From the NCBI GenBank assembly GCA_946402735.1, contig CAMIXH010000001.1:1-64000 (forward strand): a stretch of 64,000 nt of DNA, read 5' to 3'. The notes beneath the pieces were generated by a model. It was not told where the DNA came from. It saw only the letters and a list, made by a program, of their open reading frames with translations, and ran no database searches. Shown piece by piece: positions 8,389 to 17,576 of the stretch. Numbering within the stretch: position 1 is the first letter of the stretch; each line of letters opens with the position of its first letter. The translations under genes were made by a program, and so were the position numbers. The stretch is from an uncultured Mycoplasmatota bacterium. GTDB taxonomy: Bacteria > Bacillota_I > Bacilli_A > RF39 > UBA660.

Positions 8389-8856
8389 ATGCGTAAGAGA
8401 CAAGCAATAAAGAGAGATGTATTAGCAGATCCAATATATAATTCAAAAATGATTACTAAGTTAATCAATGGTATCATGCAAGATGGTAAAAAAGGAACTG
8501 CACAAAAGATATTATATGGTGCACTTGATATAGTAAAAGAAAAGACTGGAAAAGATCCTATTGAAGTTCTAAACCAAGCATTTGAAAATATTAGACCAGC
8601 TTTAGAAATAAAAAGTAGAAGAATAGGTGGAAGCAACTATTCAGTACCAATGGAAGTTAGAGAGGATAGAGCAAACGCTTTAACTTTAAGATGGTTAATA
8701 CAATATGCTAAAAGTAGAAATGGAAAAGGAATGGCTGAAAATTTAGCCGCTGAAATCATCGATGCTTCTAATGGCGTTGGTGGAGCAGTTAAGAAACGTG
8801 AAGATACTCATAAGATGGCAGAAGCAAATAAAGCATATGCTCATTATAGATGGTAA
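8389..8856 (+). CDS. rpsG: 30S ribosomal protein S7
   Basis: 155 aa, the normal length. Start [11 protein letters not shown] behind GAAAGGAG. It has the S7 hallmarks [19 protein letters not shown] and [12 protein letters not shown] and ends in the typical AHYRW. It binds the 3' major domain of 16S rRNA and nucleates head assembly. It lies 31 bases after rpsL in the str operon. Confidence 0.97.
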   Translation: MRKRQAIKRDVLADPIYNSKMITKLINGIMQDGKKGTAQKILYGALDIVKEKTGKDPIEVLNQAFENIRPALEIKSRRIGGSNYSVPMEVREDRANALTLRWLIQYAKSRNGKGMAENLAAEIIDASNGVGGAVKKREDTHKMAEANKAYAHYRW

Positions 8857-8871
8857 GAAGGGAGAGATATT

Positions 8872-10947
8872 ATGGCGCGTGATGTGTCTATCGATAAAAC
8901 ACGTAATATAGGTATTATGGCTCACATTGATGCTGGTAAAACAACAACAACTGAGAGAATCTTATACCTAGGTGGAAATATCCATAAGATTGGTGAAACT
9001 CACGATGGTGAATCACAAATGGATTGGATGGACCAAGAAAAAGAAAGAGGTATAACAATTACTAGTGCTGCAACTACTGTACACTGGAAAGGTTATAGAC
9101 TTAATATTATAGATACTCCAGGACACGTAGACTTCACAATTGAAGTTGCTCGTAGTTTAAGAGTTTTAGATGGTGCTATTGCATTAATCGATGCTCAAGC
9201 TGGAGTAGAAACTCAAACTGAACAAGTTTGGAGACAAGCAAATGATTATAAAGTTCCAAGAATGATTTGCGCTAACAAGATGGAAAAAATAGGAGCAGAT
9301 TTCTATTATTCAATGGATTCTATTCATAATAGACTTGCTAATAATGCTGAACCTATCATTTTACCAATCGGAGCAGAAGATCATTATACTGGATATGTTG
9401 ATTTAGTTACAATGAAAGCATATGAGTATGATGGAACTGAAGCACAAGAATTAAAAGAAATTGAAATTCCTGCTGATATGAAAGCAAAAGCAGAAGAATA
9501 TAGAGGAAAATTAATCGAAGCTGTTGCTGATTATAGTGATGAATTAATGGAAAAATACCTAGAAGGTGAAGAAATTAGTGAAGAACTATTAAAGAAAGCA
9601 ATTAGAACAGCTACTATCGATGTTAAATTCTTCCCAGTATTATGTGCTGATGCACTAGGAGATAAAGGAACTAGAACTTTACTAGATGCTGTTTTAGATT
9701 ATTTACCAGCTCCAACAGACATTGCTGCTGTTAAAGGTGTTGATATGAATGACAAAGAAGTTGAAAGAAAAGCTAGTGACAATGAACCATTCGCAGCTTT
9801 AGCATTTAAAGTTATGAATGACCCATTTGTTGGAAACTTAACATTCTTCCGTGTATATTCTGGTGTATTAAAAAGTGGTAGTTACGTAATGAACTCAACT
9901 AACGGTGAAAAAGAAAGAATCGGACGTATTCTTCAAATGCATGCTAATCAAAGAAAAGAAATTCAAGAAGTATACGCTGGTGAAATTGCTGCTGCTGTAG
10001 GTCTTAAAGATACTACAACAGGAGATACTCTTTGTGATGAAAAAGCACAAGTTATTTTAGAAAAGATGGTATTCCCAGAACCAGTTATTGAACTTGCTAT
10101 TGAACCTGCAAGTAAAGCTGATCAAGAAAAGATGAGTATCGCTCTTCAAAAACTTGCTAAAGAAGACCCATCATTTAGAGCAAAAACTGATCATGAAACT
10201 GGTCAAACTATTATCGCTGGTATGGGTGAACTTCACTTAGACGTTCTAGTAGATAGAATGAAAAGAGAATTCGGCGTTGAAGCTAATGTTGGTAAACCAC
10301 AAGTTGCTTATAGAGAAACATTAAAACAAACTGCTGAATGTGAAGGTAAATACATTAAACAATCAGGTGGACGTGGACAATACGGACATGTATGGGTTAA
10401 ATTTGAACCTAATAAAGATAAAGGATATGAATTCGTTGATGAAGTTGTTGGTGGAGTTGTTCCTCGTGAATATATTCCAGTTGTAGACAAAGGACTTCAA
10501 GAAGCACTTGCTGGTGGTGTACTAGCAGGATATCCTATGATTGATGTTAAGTGTACATTATTTGATGGTTCATACCATGATGTAGACTCAAACGAAATGG
10601 CATTCAAGATTGCTGCTTCTATGGCTTTAAAAGAAGCTAAGAATAAATGTAATCCATGTATTCTAGAACCAATTATGAATGTTGAAGTAAGAGTTCCAGA
10701 AGAATTCATGGGAACTGTTATGGGAGACTTAACAGGAAGAAGAGGTAGACCTCTTGGAAATGAAAGTATCGGTAAAGATATTGCTATTAGAGCAATGGTA
10801 CCACTTTCAGAAATGTTTGGTTATATGACTGTTCTTAGAAGTAACACTCAAGGACGTGGAACTTATCAAATGATCTTTGATCATTATGAAGAAGTACCAA
10901 AGAGTATAGCTGAAGAAATTATTAAGAAAAATGGTGTACAACAATAA
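8872..10947 (+). CDS. fusA: Elongation factor G
   Basis: 691 aa. G domain motifs: AHIDAGKTT (G1), [11 protein letters not shown] (G2), DTPGHVDF (G3), NKME (G4, where NKMD is usual). Domains II to V follow and end normally ([28 protein letters not shown]). It catalyses GTP-dependent ribosomal translocation. It starts 15 bases after rpsG behind AAGGGAG. Standard position in the str operon. Confidence 0.98.
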   Translation: MARDVSIDKTRNIGIMAHIDAGKTTTTERILYLGGNIHKIGETHDGESQMDWMDQEKERGITITSAATTVHWKGYRLNIIDTPGHVDFTIEVARSLRVLDGAIALIDAQAGVETQTEQVWRQANDYKVPRMICANKMEKIGADFYYSMDSIHNRLANNAEPIILPIGAEDHYTGYVDLVTMKAYEYDGTEAQELKEIEIPADMKAKAEEYRGKLIEAVADYSDELMEKYLEGEEISEELLKKAIRTATIDVKFFPVLCADALGDKGTRTLLDAVLDYLPAPTDIAAVKGVDMNDKEVERKASDNEPFAALAFKVMNDPFVGNLTFFRVYSGVLKSGSYVMNSTNGEKERIGRILQMHANQRKEIQEVYAGEIAAAVGLKDTTTGDTLCDEKAQVILEKMVFPEPVIELAIEPASKADQEKMSIALQKLAKEDPSFRAKTDHETGQTIIAGMGELHLDVLVDRMKREFGVEANVGKPQVAYRETLKQTAECEGKYIKQSGGRGQYGHVWVKFEPNKDKGYEFVDEVVGGVVPREYIPVVDKGLQEALAGGVLAGYPMIDVKCTLFDGSYHDVDSNEMAFKIAASMALKEAKNKCNPCILEPIMNVEVRVPEEFMGTVMGDLTGRRGRPLGNESIGKDIAIRAMVPLSEMFGYMTVLRSNTQGRGTYQMIFDHYEEVPKSIAEEIIKKNGVQQ

Positions 10948-10983
10948 AAGTATACTAGTGTTGCCAAGTTAATTATCAACTAC

Positions 10984-11012
10984 TTGATTTCTTATCAAGT
11001 ATTAGATAAAAT
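10984..11012 (+). promoter_or_regulatory. Separate promoter for tuf
   Basis: TTGATT (10984-10989), a 17-base spacer, TAAAAT (11007-11012). A small hairpin TACTTGA/TCAAGTA overlaps the -35 region. With the 97-base gap this lets tuf be expressed independently of the str operon. Confidence 0.65.
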
Positions 11013-11044
11013 ATATTTATATTGAAAAAAAGGAGGAAAATAAA

Positions 11045-12214
11045 ATGGCAAAACAAAAATTCGATCGTTCTAAAGAACATGTTAATATTGGTACTATTGG
11101 ACACGTTGACCATGGTAAAACAACATTAACAGCTGCAATTACTAAATATTTTGGAGAATTCATGGCTTATGATCAAATCGATAAAGCTCCAGAAGAAAGA
11201 GAAAGAGGTATTACTATTAATACTGCTCATGTTGAGTATACTACTGACAAACGTCACTATGCTCACGTTGACTGTCCAGGACACGCTGACTATGTTAAAA
11301 ACATGATCACTGGTGCTGCTCAAATGGATGGTGCTATTCTTGTAGTTAGTGCTACAGATGGACCAATGCCTCAAACTCGTGAACACATCTTATTATCACG
11401 TCAAGTTGGTGTACCAAAAATGGTTGTATTTATCAATAAGTGTGATATGGTTGATGATGCTGAACTTCTAGACTTAGTTGAAATGGAAGTTAGAGAATTA
11501 TTAAATGAATACGGTTTTGATGGAGATAACACTCCAATTATTCGTGGATCAGCTCTTAAAGCTCTTGAGGGTGATGAAAAATGGGTACAACCAATTAAAG
11601 ACCTTATGGCTGCTGTTGATACATGGATTGATACTCCTAAGAGAGATAATGATAAACCATTCTTAATGAGTATCGAAGATGTATTTACTATCACAGGACG
11701 TGGAACTGTTGTTACAGGTCGTGTTGAAAGAGGTAAATTAAATCTTAATGATGAAGTTGAAATCGTTGGTATTAGACCTACAAGAAAGACTGTAGTTACA
11801 GGAATTGAAATGTTCAGAAAATCATTAGATTATGCTGAAGCTGGAGATAATGCTGGAGTTTTACTTCGTGGTATTAACAGAGAAGATGTTGAAAGAGGAC
11901 AAATCTTATGTAAACCAGGAAGTGTTACACCACATAAGAAATTTAAAGCTAGCGTTTACGTTCTTTCTAAAGAAGAAGGTGGACGTCATACTCCATTCTT
12001 TAGTAACTATAGACCTCAATTCTACTTTAGAACAACTGATGTTACTGGTGTAATTACATTACCAGAAGGTACTGAAATGGTTATGCCTGGTGACAACGTT
12101 GATATGACTGTTGAATTAATCACTCCAATCGCAATTGAAAACGGAACTAAGTTCTCAATTCGTGAAGGTGGTAGAACAGTTGGTGCTGGAGTAGTTTCAG
12201 AGATTATTGAATAA
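11045..12214 (+). CDS. tuf: Elongation factor Tu
   Basis: 389 aa, slightly shorter than the usual ~393-397. [21 protein letters not shown] and [11 protein letters not shown]-binding motifs, full domains II and III, C terminus [17 protein letters not shown]. It delivers aminoacyl-tRNA to the ribosome. The ribosome-binding site AAAGGAGG is very strong. Only one copy is in this window. Confidence 0.98.
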   Translation: MAKQKFDRSKEHVNIGTIGHVDHGKTTLTAAITKYFGEFMAYDQIDKAPEERERGITINTAHVEYTTDKRHYAHVDCPGHADYVKNMITGAAQMDGAILVVSATDGPMPQTREHILLSRQVGVPKMVVFINKCDMVDDAELLDLVEMEVRELLNEYGFDGDNTPIIRGSALKALEGDEKWVQPIKDLMAAVDTWIDTPKRDNDKPFLMSIEDVFTITGRGTVVTGRVERGKLNLNDEVEIVGIRPTRKTVVTGIEMFRKSLDYAEAGDNAGVLLRGINREDVERGQILCKPGSVTPHKKFKASVYVLSKEEGGRHTPFFSNYRPQFYFRTTDVTGVITLPEGTEMVMPGDNVDMTVELITPIAIENGTKFSIREGGRTVGAGVVSEIIE

Positions 12215-12229
12215 TTAAAGAATAATGAG

Positions 12230-12254
12230 AGACTTTAGAAATAAAGTCTTTTAT
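12230..12254 (+). terminator. Intrinsic terminator of tuf
   Basis: An 8-bp stem AGACTTTA/TAAAGTCT with a GAAA tetraloop and a T-rich tail, 15 bases after the stop codon. Confidence 0.85.
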
Positions 12255-12294
12255 TTTGCCCAAAAATTTATTATAATTATTATGATGGTAAGGT

Positions 12295-13338
12295 ATGAAA
12301 AGTAGATATATTAAATTTTTCAAAAAAGAATTGGTATTTTTACTATTACTACTTATAGTAGTATTTATTTCGTTTGGAATAACATATGCTAATTTCATAT
12401 ATAATTCAGATAATAAAAGAGCAGTTGAAATGTTTGCTAGTTCTTTAAGTTATAATATGAAAATAAATGATATTTATACAAGTAATATAAATGTTGCAAA
12501 AGGAAGTAGTATTATTGATTTAGAAATTGAATCAACTAATGAAGTAAGTTCATACTATAAATTATTAACTAATAGTAATGTAACTGTTTATGCAATTGAA
12601 GGATTTGTTTCAGGAACTATTAGTTCTGGTGAGAAAACAAATATTAAACTATACATTGTTAATACTAGTGAAGAAGATAAGAATGTTTCTTTTGTTGTGT
12701 CAATGGGATATATCACAAATACTTTAGATGATGTAATTATTAAAGATGGATATCATATGGTACAAAATATTAAGAATGAAATAACATATGATAATAAAAA
12801 ATGGGTTATTACTAAAATAAATGAAGATACAAGTATTGATCTAATTAGTAAAGATGTATTCAATGCTAAGATAAGTGGTTATAATGCATATAATAATCTT
12901 AATGATTTATTAAATAGTAAATGTACTACAGGTAATTCTAAGAGTCTTACAGTAGGAGATGTTAAGGGAATTAATATATTAACAGAAGGTGAATATACTA
13001 GTGTTAATAGATTAGCTTATTATCCAAGTAGTCTTATGGATGATGAAAATGTAGTTATATCAGATGGTACTATGTATAATGGATATGGCTATACAAATAA
13101 AATGCTAGTAAGAAATAAATCACTTCTTGTTAATGTTAATGATGAATTATTAAATCAAAACAAATATTTATTAAATACACCATATTATGAAGTTAAAAAT
13201 GGTGAAATATTTTACTATGTAATTGAAATGGACAATGGAAAAGTAAACTTAAGAAAACTATATGATTCAAATAATACTAATTATGAGATATCATCATCAG
13301 TTAGATGTAAAGTAACTATAAAAGATGTTGCTTTTTAG
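12295..13338 (+). CDS. Exported TasA-like/anchored surface protein, unknown
   Basis: 347 aa. The N-terminal Lys-rich stretch and hydrophobic segment end in GITYANFIYNSDNK, a similar cleavage-region pattern to the protein at 7184. The rest is beta-rich with many Asn/Ser/Thr. A weak AAGG site precedes the ATG and a TATAAT lies at 12272-12277. It is followed after 11 bases by the triple-fusion hydrolase, so the two are probably co-expressed and may act together at the surface. No catalytic motif recognised. Confidence 0.65.
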   Translation: MKSRYIKFFKKELVFLLLLLIVVFISFGITYANFIYNSDNKRAVEMFASSLSYNMKINDIYTSNINVAKGSSIIDLEIESTNEVSSYYKLLTNSNVTVYAIEGFVSGTISSGEKTNIKLYIVNTSEEDKNVSFVVSMGYITNTLDDVIIKDGYHMVQNIKNEITYDNKKWVITKINEDTSIDLISKDVFNAKISGYNAYNNLNDLLNSKCTTGNSKSLTVGDVKGINILTEGEYTSVNRLAYYPSSLMDDENVVISDGTMYNGYGYTNKMLVRNKSLLVNVNDELLNQNKYLLNTPYYEVKNGEIFYYVIEMDNGKVNLRKLYDSNNTNYEISSSVRCKVTIKDVAF

Positions 13339-13349
13339 GAAGTGATTAT

Positions 13350-15320
13350 ATGATAATTGATATTTGTGATAGTCCAAATGTATTAGAAGTAATGTATATA
13401 ATTAATATAGTAATCACTATCATTAAAATAGCAGTACCAATACTTTTGATAGTGTCTTTAATGATTACTTTTGTAAAAGCTGTTTCAAGTAATGATAGTG
13501 ATGCATTAGAAAAAGCTAAAAAGTCTTCTGTTGCGAAAGTAATAGCAGCTATATTAGTTTTTTTTATACCGACTTTTGTTAATACAATTGTAACTGTAGT
13601 ATCTCCAGAAAGCAATTATTCAAAATGTATAGCAGATATTTCAAAAGAAACTATAGCGCAAGCTTATAATAATGTTATGGATTCATTGGTAACTAATTCT
13701 GAAGATAGTAAAACTTATAGTGATTATTCTTTAGCTTTAAGTTATCTTATTAATATAAAAGGCAAAGATAAAAAGGAAGAATATCAAAAAAGATTAGATG
13801 CTGTAAAAGAAGAAATAGAAGCATCAAGAAAACCACAAAATTTTAGTAGTGAATATTCAAAAGTAAATTATAAATCATTTAAATGGACATATTATAAAGC
13901 AAATACTGGTCCATTAAAAGACTATGAAAGTAAATTTAATCCTTATGCAATATATGCTCCAGATAATGAGAGCGATTTAAATGGAGTTAGTCTTCCACTT
14001 ATTATATGGCTTCATGGATCTGGAGAAAAGAATGTAGGGGAAAAGGCATTTTTAAATAGTGGTTTATTAAAAGTTGTAAGTGATTGGGATAATTATAAAT
14101 TAGATCCAATACCTGCTATAATAGTGGCTCCTCAAGCAACACCAGGATGGTGGGGAGGATATGAATCAAATCATAAAACTATTTATGCACTAGTAAAATA
14201 TGTAAAAGAAAAATACAATATTGATTCAAGTAAAGTGGTTTTAATGGGTCACTCAATGGGTGCTCATGGTGTACTTGAATTAACTTTAGAAATGAAGAGT
14301 TTAAATCTTTTTGCTGCTGTAACTATGAGTACTAGAAGAGAAGATTATGGTGGAAAAGATGGACAAGCATTTTATTCAAAACTAAAAATGAGAGGTTATG
14401 GTGAAATAGCTAGTCATCAAAAATTCTATGATTGGATAGGTCAAAGTAAAAATTATACTTATTATAAAGGAGCATCTCATGGTGCTGTTCCAAAGATGGC
14501 TTTAACAGAAGATTTAAATAAAGATGGTGTTTCTGATTTAATGTATTTCTTGTTTGGTGATAATGCTTCGACAACACCAGTTAGTGAGCCAGAACAACAA
14601 TCAACTCCAAGTACGCCATCTTCTCCAGGAGGTAATACACCAACAAATACTAAACCAACACCATTTGTTATTACTGATCATGTTAATATTGACGCTGTTA
14701 ATAGAAAAATAGCTTCCGTTGTAAAATCTAATGGATTATATACAAGAGGAGCAGTAGTTGGAGTAGCTACTACATTAGTTAATGAATTAAATGCTTCAAA
14801 TTATTATATTCCTTATCAATTGGGAGGAATGTATCATAGAGGAAAAGCTTGGGGATTAAATCCTGAATGGGGAACTGTAATTGTTCATAATGACAAATAT
14901 GTTTTATCTGGTCTAGATTGTAGAAACTTTGTTATTTGGGTATTTAAACAAGCGGGTTTATCACTTAAAAGAGGATTAATGTGGTGTGATGAAGGTATTA
15001 TAAGTACAAGTGGAGATAATAGATATAGTGATATTAGTATGGGAAGACCAGGAGATACTATAGATGCTGCAGCTCATTTAATGCTTATTATTAAAAATAA
15101 TGGTTCATCATATACAGTTGCAGAATCTAATGGAGTAGGAAAGGTTAGAATATTTGATTGGACCTACGCTAAATTAAAGGCTGATGGATATCATGTATAT
15201 AATATGGATGGTATTTATAATAATACTGCTAAATTATGCCCAATGAATGCATCTGATAGACCATATTCTGGATCATGCCATATTCCAAAAAGTGAATTTC
15301 CTTCATATTATGGATTTTAA
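13350..15320 (+). CDS. Fusion: TrbC-like membrane module, alpha/beta-hydrolase, NlpC/P60-like peptidase
   Basis: 656 aa. Residues ~12-40 and ~58-85 are two membrane helices in the arrangement of TrbC/VirB2-type pilin-like proteins, with a short helical spacer after them. Residues ~175-395 form an alpha/beta-hydrolase of the feruloyl-esterase/PHB-depolymerase type: oxyanion WLHGSGEKN, nucleophile GHSMGAHG (Ser ~300) and ASHGAVP (His). A Ser/Thr/Pro linker (STPSTPSSPGGNTPTNTKPTP) follows. The C-terminal domain (~445-656) has LDCRNFVIWVFKQAG and AAHLMLII, the Cys and His of an NlpC/P60-like fold. Expected at the cell surface, cutting ester bonds and peptidoglycan or another amide substrate. The peptidase family call is by motif only. 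Confidence 0.75.
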   Translation: MIIDICDSPNVLEVMYIINIVITIIKIAVPILLIVSLMITFVKAVSSNDSDALEKAKKSSVAKVIAAILVFFIPTFVNTIVTVVSPESNYSKCIADISKETIAQAYNNVMDSLVTNSEDSKTYSDYSLALSYLINIKGKDKKEEYQKRLDAVKEEIEASRKPQNFSSEYSKVNYKSFKWTYYKANTGPLKDYESKFNPYAIYAPDNESDLNGVSLPLIIWLHGSGEKNVGEKAFLNSGLLKVVSDWDNYKLDPIPAIIVAPQATPGWWGGYESNHKTIYALVKYVKEKYNIDSSKVVLMGHSMGAHGVLELTLEMKSLNLFAAVTMSTRREDYGGKDGQAFYSKLKMRGYGEIASHQKFYDWIGQSKNYTYYKGASHGAVPKMALTEDLNKDGVSDLMYFLFGDNASTTPVSEPEQQSTPSTPSSPGGNTPTNTKPTPFVITDHVNIDAVNRKIASVVKSNGLYTRGAVVGVATTLVNELNASNYYIPYQLGGMYHRGKAWGLNPEWGTVIVHNDKYVLSGLDCRNFVIWVFKQAGLSLKRGLMWCDEGIISTSGDNRYSDISMGRPGDTIDAAAHLMLIIKNNGSSYTVAESNGVGKVRIFDWTYAKLKADGYHVYNMDGIYNNTAKLCPMNASDRPYSGSCHIPKSEFPSYYGF

Positions 15321-15347
15321 AAAAGACAACTATATAAGTTGTCTTTT
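15321..15347. terminator. Bidirectional terminator between fusion hydrolase and helD
   Basis: An 11-bp perfect stem AAAAGACAACT/AGTTGTCTTTT with a 5-base loop, placed between convergent genes. Confidence 0.85.
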
Positions 15348-17382
15348 ATTTATTGTTATAAATTATTAAGTGATGTTGACTTCTTGTACATGATACATAG
15401 TATAAGTATCTTTCATCATATGTATAACTATTATTCTTTTTTGTATAAATAATAGTTGCATCAAACTCTAATCCTTTTGCCATATAAGATGGTAGAGTAA
15501 CAAGAGTTCTTGAAAAACTTTTTGAATTATTTTTTATTAGTACTAAGTCATCCAAATCTTTATGAAGAAGTTTATATATTTTCTCACTTTCTGTATCTGT
15601 CTTAGTTATAATAGCAATACTTTTGTTATCTTTTTGAAGCCTTTTTATATCATTTAGCAATTGTTCTTTTAGATTATCTTCTTCTTTAAATTCTACTGGA
15701 ATATGTGTATCTCTTCTAATTGCTGATACTAAGCTTAATCCAAGTATCTTATTTGCGTGTTCTATTATTTCTGGACTAGATCTATATGTTTTATTTAGTT
15801 CTATATAATTAACACTTTCATTAAATACACTTTTTAATTCTTCAAGTGATTTATATTGATAATAAGGATTAATTGTTTGATTAACATCACCTAGTATTGT
15901 GAATTTAGATTTTTTAAGTATCTTTTTAAGTAATATATACTGAAGTATATTGTAGTCTTGTGCTTCATCTATAATTGTTTGTTCTATTTGATAATCATTT
16001 CCTAAAAATTTAAGTAAGCTTTTCATATATACAAATAAACATGCATCTTCATATGAAATCTTTTTATCATCAAGTCTACTTATATAACTTTCAGGAATAT
16101 CTTTTTGATAATGTTTTTTAAATGTTTTGCTTCTATAAAAGTTTTTATATATTTCTTTTAAATCAAGTGGAATATTTATTACTTCTCTTAACCATTTCTT
16201 TATTTGTCTTGTTCTTGATTTATTTGATTTAAATTCTTGTTCTGATATCTTAGCAGCTATTTCATCAATTCTTTCAAATAATGGAATAGAGGAGTATCTT
16301 TCTTTTAAATAATAGTTTAGTTTTTCTTTTTCTACATATAAGTCATGATTGAATATATCATCTGTAAATTTAGCTTTACTTGTATATTCTTTAATATAAT
16401 CATCTATTACTTTAATTATTTCATTTGATTGTTTAAACCTTATTAAATCTGTATCTAATCCTTCATATTTATAATATCTTTCTATGAATGATGTAAATGA
16501 CTCTATTGAATTATATTCTGTTATATATGTCTCTAAGAAATCACTAAATGTTGTTTCTTTAGTATTTTCTTCACCAAGTTCAGGAAGTACATTTGATATG
16601 TATTCACTAAATACTTTATTTGGTGCAAATATTAATACTTTATCACTTGTTAAGTTTTTAATCTTATAGAGTAGGAATGCTATTCTATGAAGTGCTACAC
16701 TTGTTTTTCCTGAACCAGCAATTCCTTGTACTATTAAGTTTTTATCTTTTATATTTCTTATTATTGCATTTTGTTCTGTTTGAATTGTATTAACAATGTT
16801 CTTCATGTATTCATCTGTTTTATTAGCAAGTACTTCTTGTAATAATTCATCTTGAACATTCAGTTTTGAATCAAAGACTCGTTTTATTTTTGCATCTTCT
16901 ATTGTGAACTGTCGTTTATTATGAAGGTATCCTTTGATTATTCCCATAGGAGCTTCATATTGTGCGTCTCCTTGTTCATAATCATAGAATACACTAGCAA
17001 TAGGACTTCGCCAGTCATATATGACATTATCATTATTTTTAGTTAAATAGGTAAGTCCAATATAAATGTCATTTTTTCCTTCATCACTTTCAAAAACTAT
17101 TTTTGCAAAATATGGAGAGTTCTGTATCTTGTAGAGCTTCCTATAATATTTTGCTTTCATTTCTAAGTTGTCAATTTCTTGATCATTGTTTGACATTATA
17201 GTTTTCATTTCTGTCGGATCAAGTTCGGCATGGGAATCCCAAACGAATTTTTTGAATTCCTTTTGTTTTTCTTCGTTGTCATATAAGTCTTGAGCAAGTT
17301 CTGATATCTGATTACGTAAAAGTATGATTGTATTATCTAGATGAGTTTTCTCTTTGAAAAGTTCTTCTTCACTTAAATTCAT
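15346..17382 (-). CDS. helD: HelD-type superfamily 1 helicase-like ATPase
   Basis: 678 aa. An N-terminal coiled-coil arm (~1-85), then the HelD-characteristic VIYDWRSPIASVFYDYE block, Walker A GIAGSGKTSVALHR (~220), Walker B IDEAQDY and the C-terminal motifs SYMAKGLEFDATI and YVSCTRSQHHL. HelD binds RNA polymerase and releases stalled or post-termination complexes. The family is common in Firmicutes. GGAGGA precedes the ATG. Monocistronic on the minus strand. Confidence 0.9.
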   Translation of the reverse strand: MNLSEEELFKEKTHLDNTIILLRNQISELAQDLYDNEEKQKEFKKFVWDSHAELDPTEMKTIMSNNDQEIDNLEMKAKYYRKLYKIQNSPYFAKIVFESDEGKNDIYIGLTYLTKNNDNVIYDWRSPIASVFYDYEQGDAQYEAPMGIIKGYLHNKRQFTIEDAKIKRVFDSKLNVQDELLQEVLANKTDEYMKNIVNTIQTEQNAIIRNIKDKNLIVQGIAGSGKTSVALHRIAFLLYKIKNLTSDKVLIFAPNKVFSEYISNVLPELGEENTKETTFSDFLETYITEYNSIESFTSFIERYYKYEGLDTDLIRFKQSNEIIKVIDDYIKEYTSKAKFTDDIFNHDLYVEKEKLNYYLKERYSSIPLFERIDEIAAKISEQEFKSNKSRTRQIKKWLREVINIPLDLKEIYKNFYRSKTFKKHYQKDIPESYISRLDDKKISYEDACLFVYMKSLLKFLGNDYQIEQTIIDEAQDYNILQYILLKKILKKSKFTILGDVNQTINPYYQYKSLEELKSVFNESVNYIELNKTYRSSPEIIEHANKILGLSLVSAIRRDTHIPVEFKEEDNLKEQLLNDIKRLQKDNKSIAIITKTDTESEKIYKLLHKDLDDLVLIKNNSKSFSRTLVTLPSYMAKGLEFDATIIYTKKNNSYTYDERYLYYVSCTRSQHHLIIYNNK

Positions 17383-17511
17383 TATTCCTCCTATAAATAT
17401 AAGTGTATCTTCATCTAAAAAATATGCAGCATAAACAAGATATTAGCAAATAAAATAATAAATGTCAATAAATAAAAAATAATTTTTAAAAAATATTAAA
17501 TATTCTTTCAT

Positions 17512-17540
17512 TTGAACTAAATTTTCTATTGTGATAAAAT
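17512..17540 (+). promoter_or_regulatory. Promoter of the Big_2 surface hydrolase gene
   Basis: TTGAAC (17512-17517), 17 bases, TAAAAT (17535-17540), with an overlapping TATAAT. The remaining bases between helD and this point are nearly pure A/T with no other signal. Confidence 0.65.
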
Positions 17541-17576
17541 ATAATCGAAATAATAAACAAGAATAGAGGCATTATT

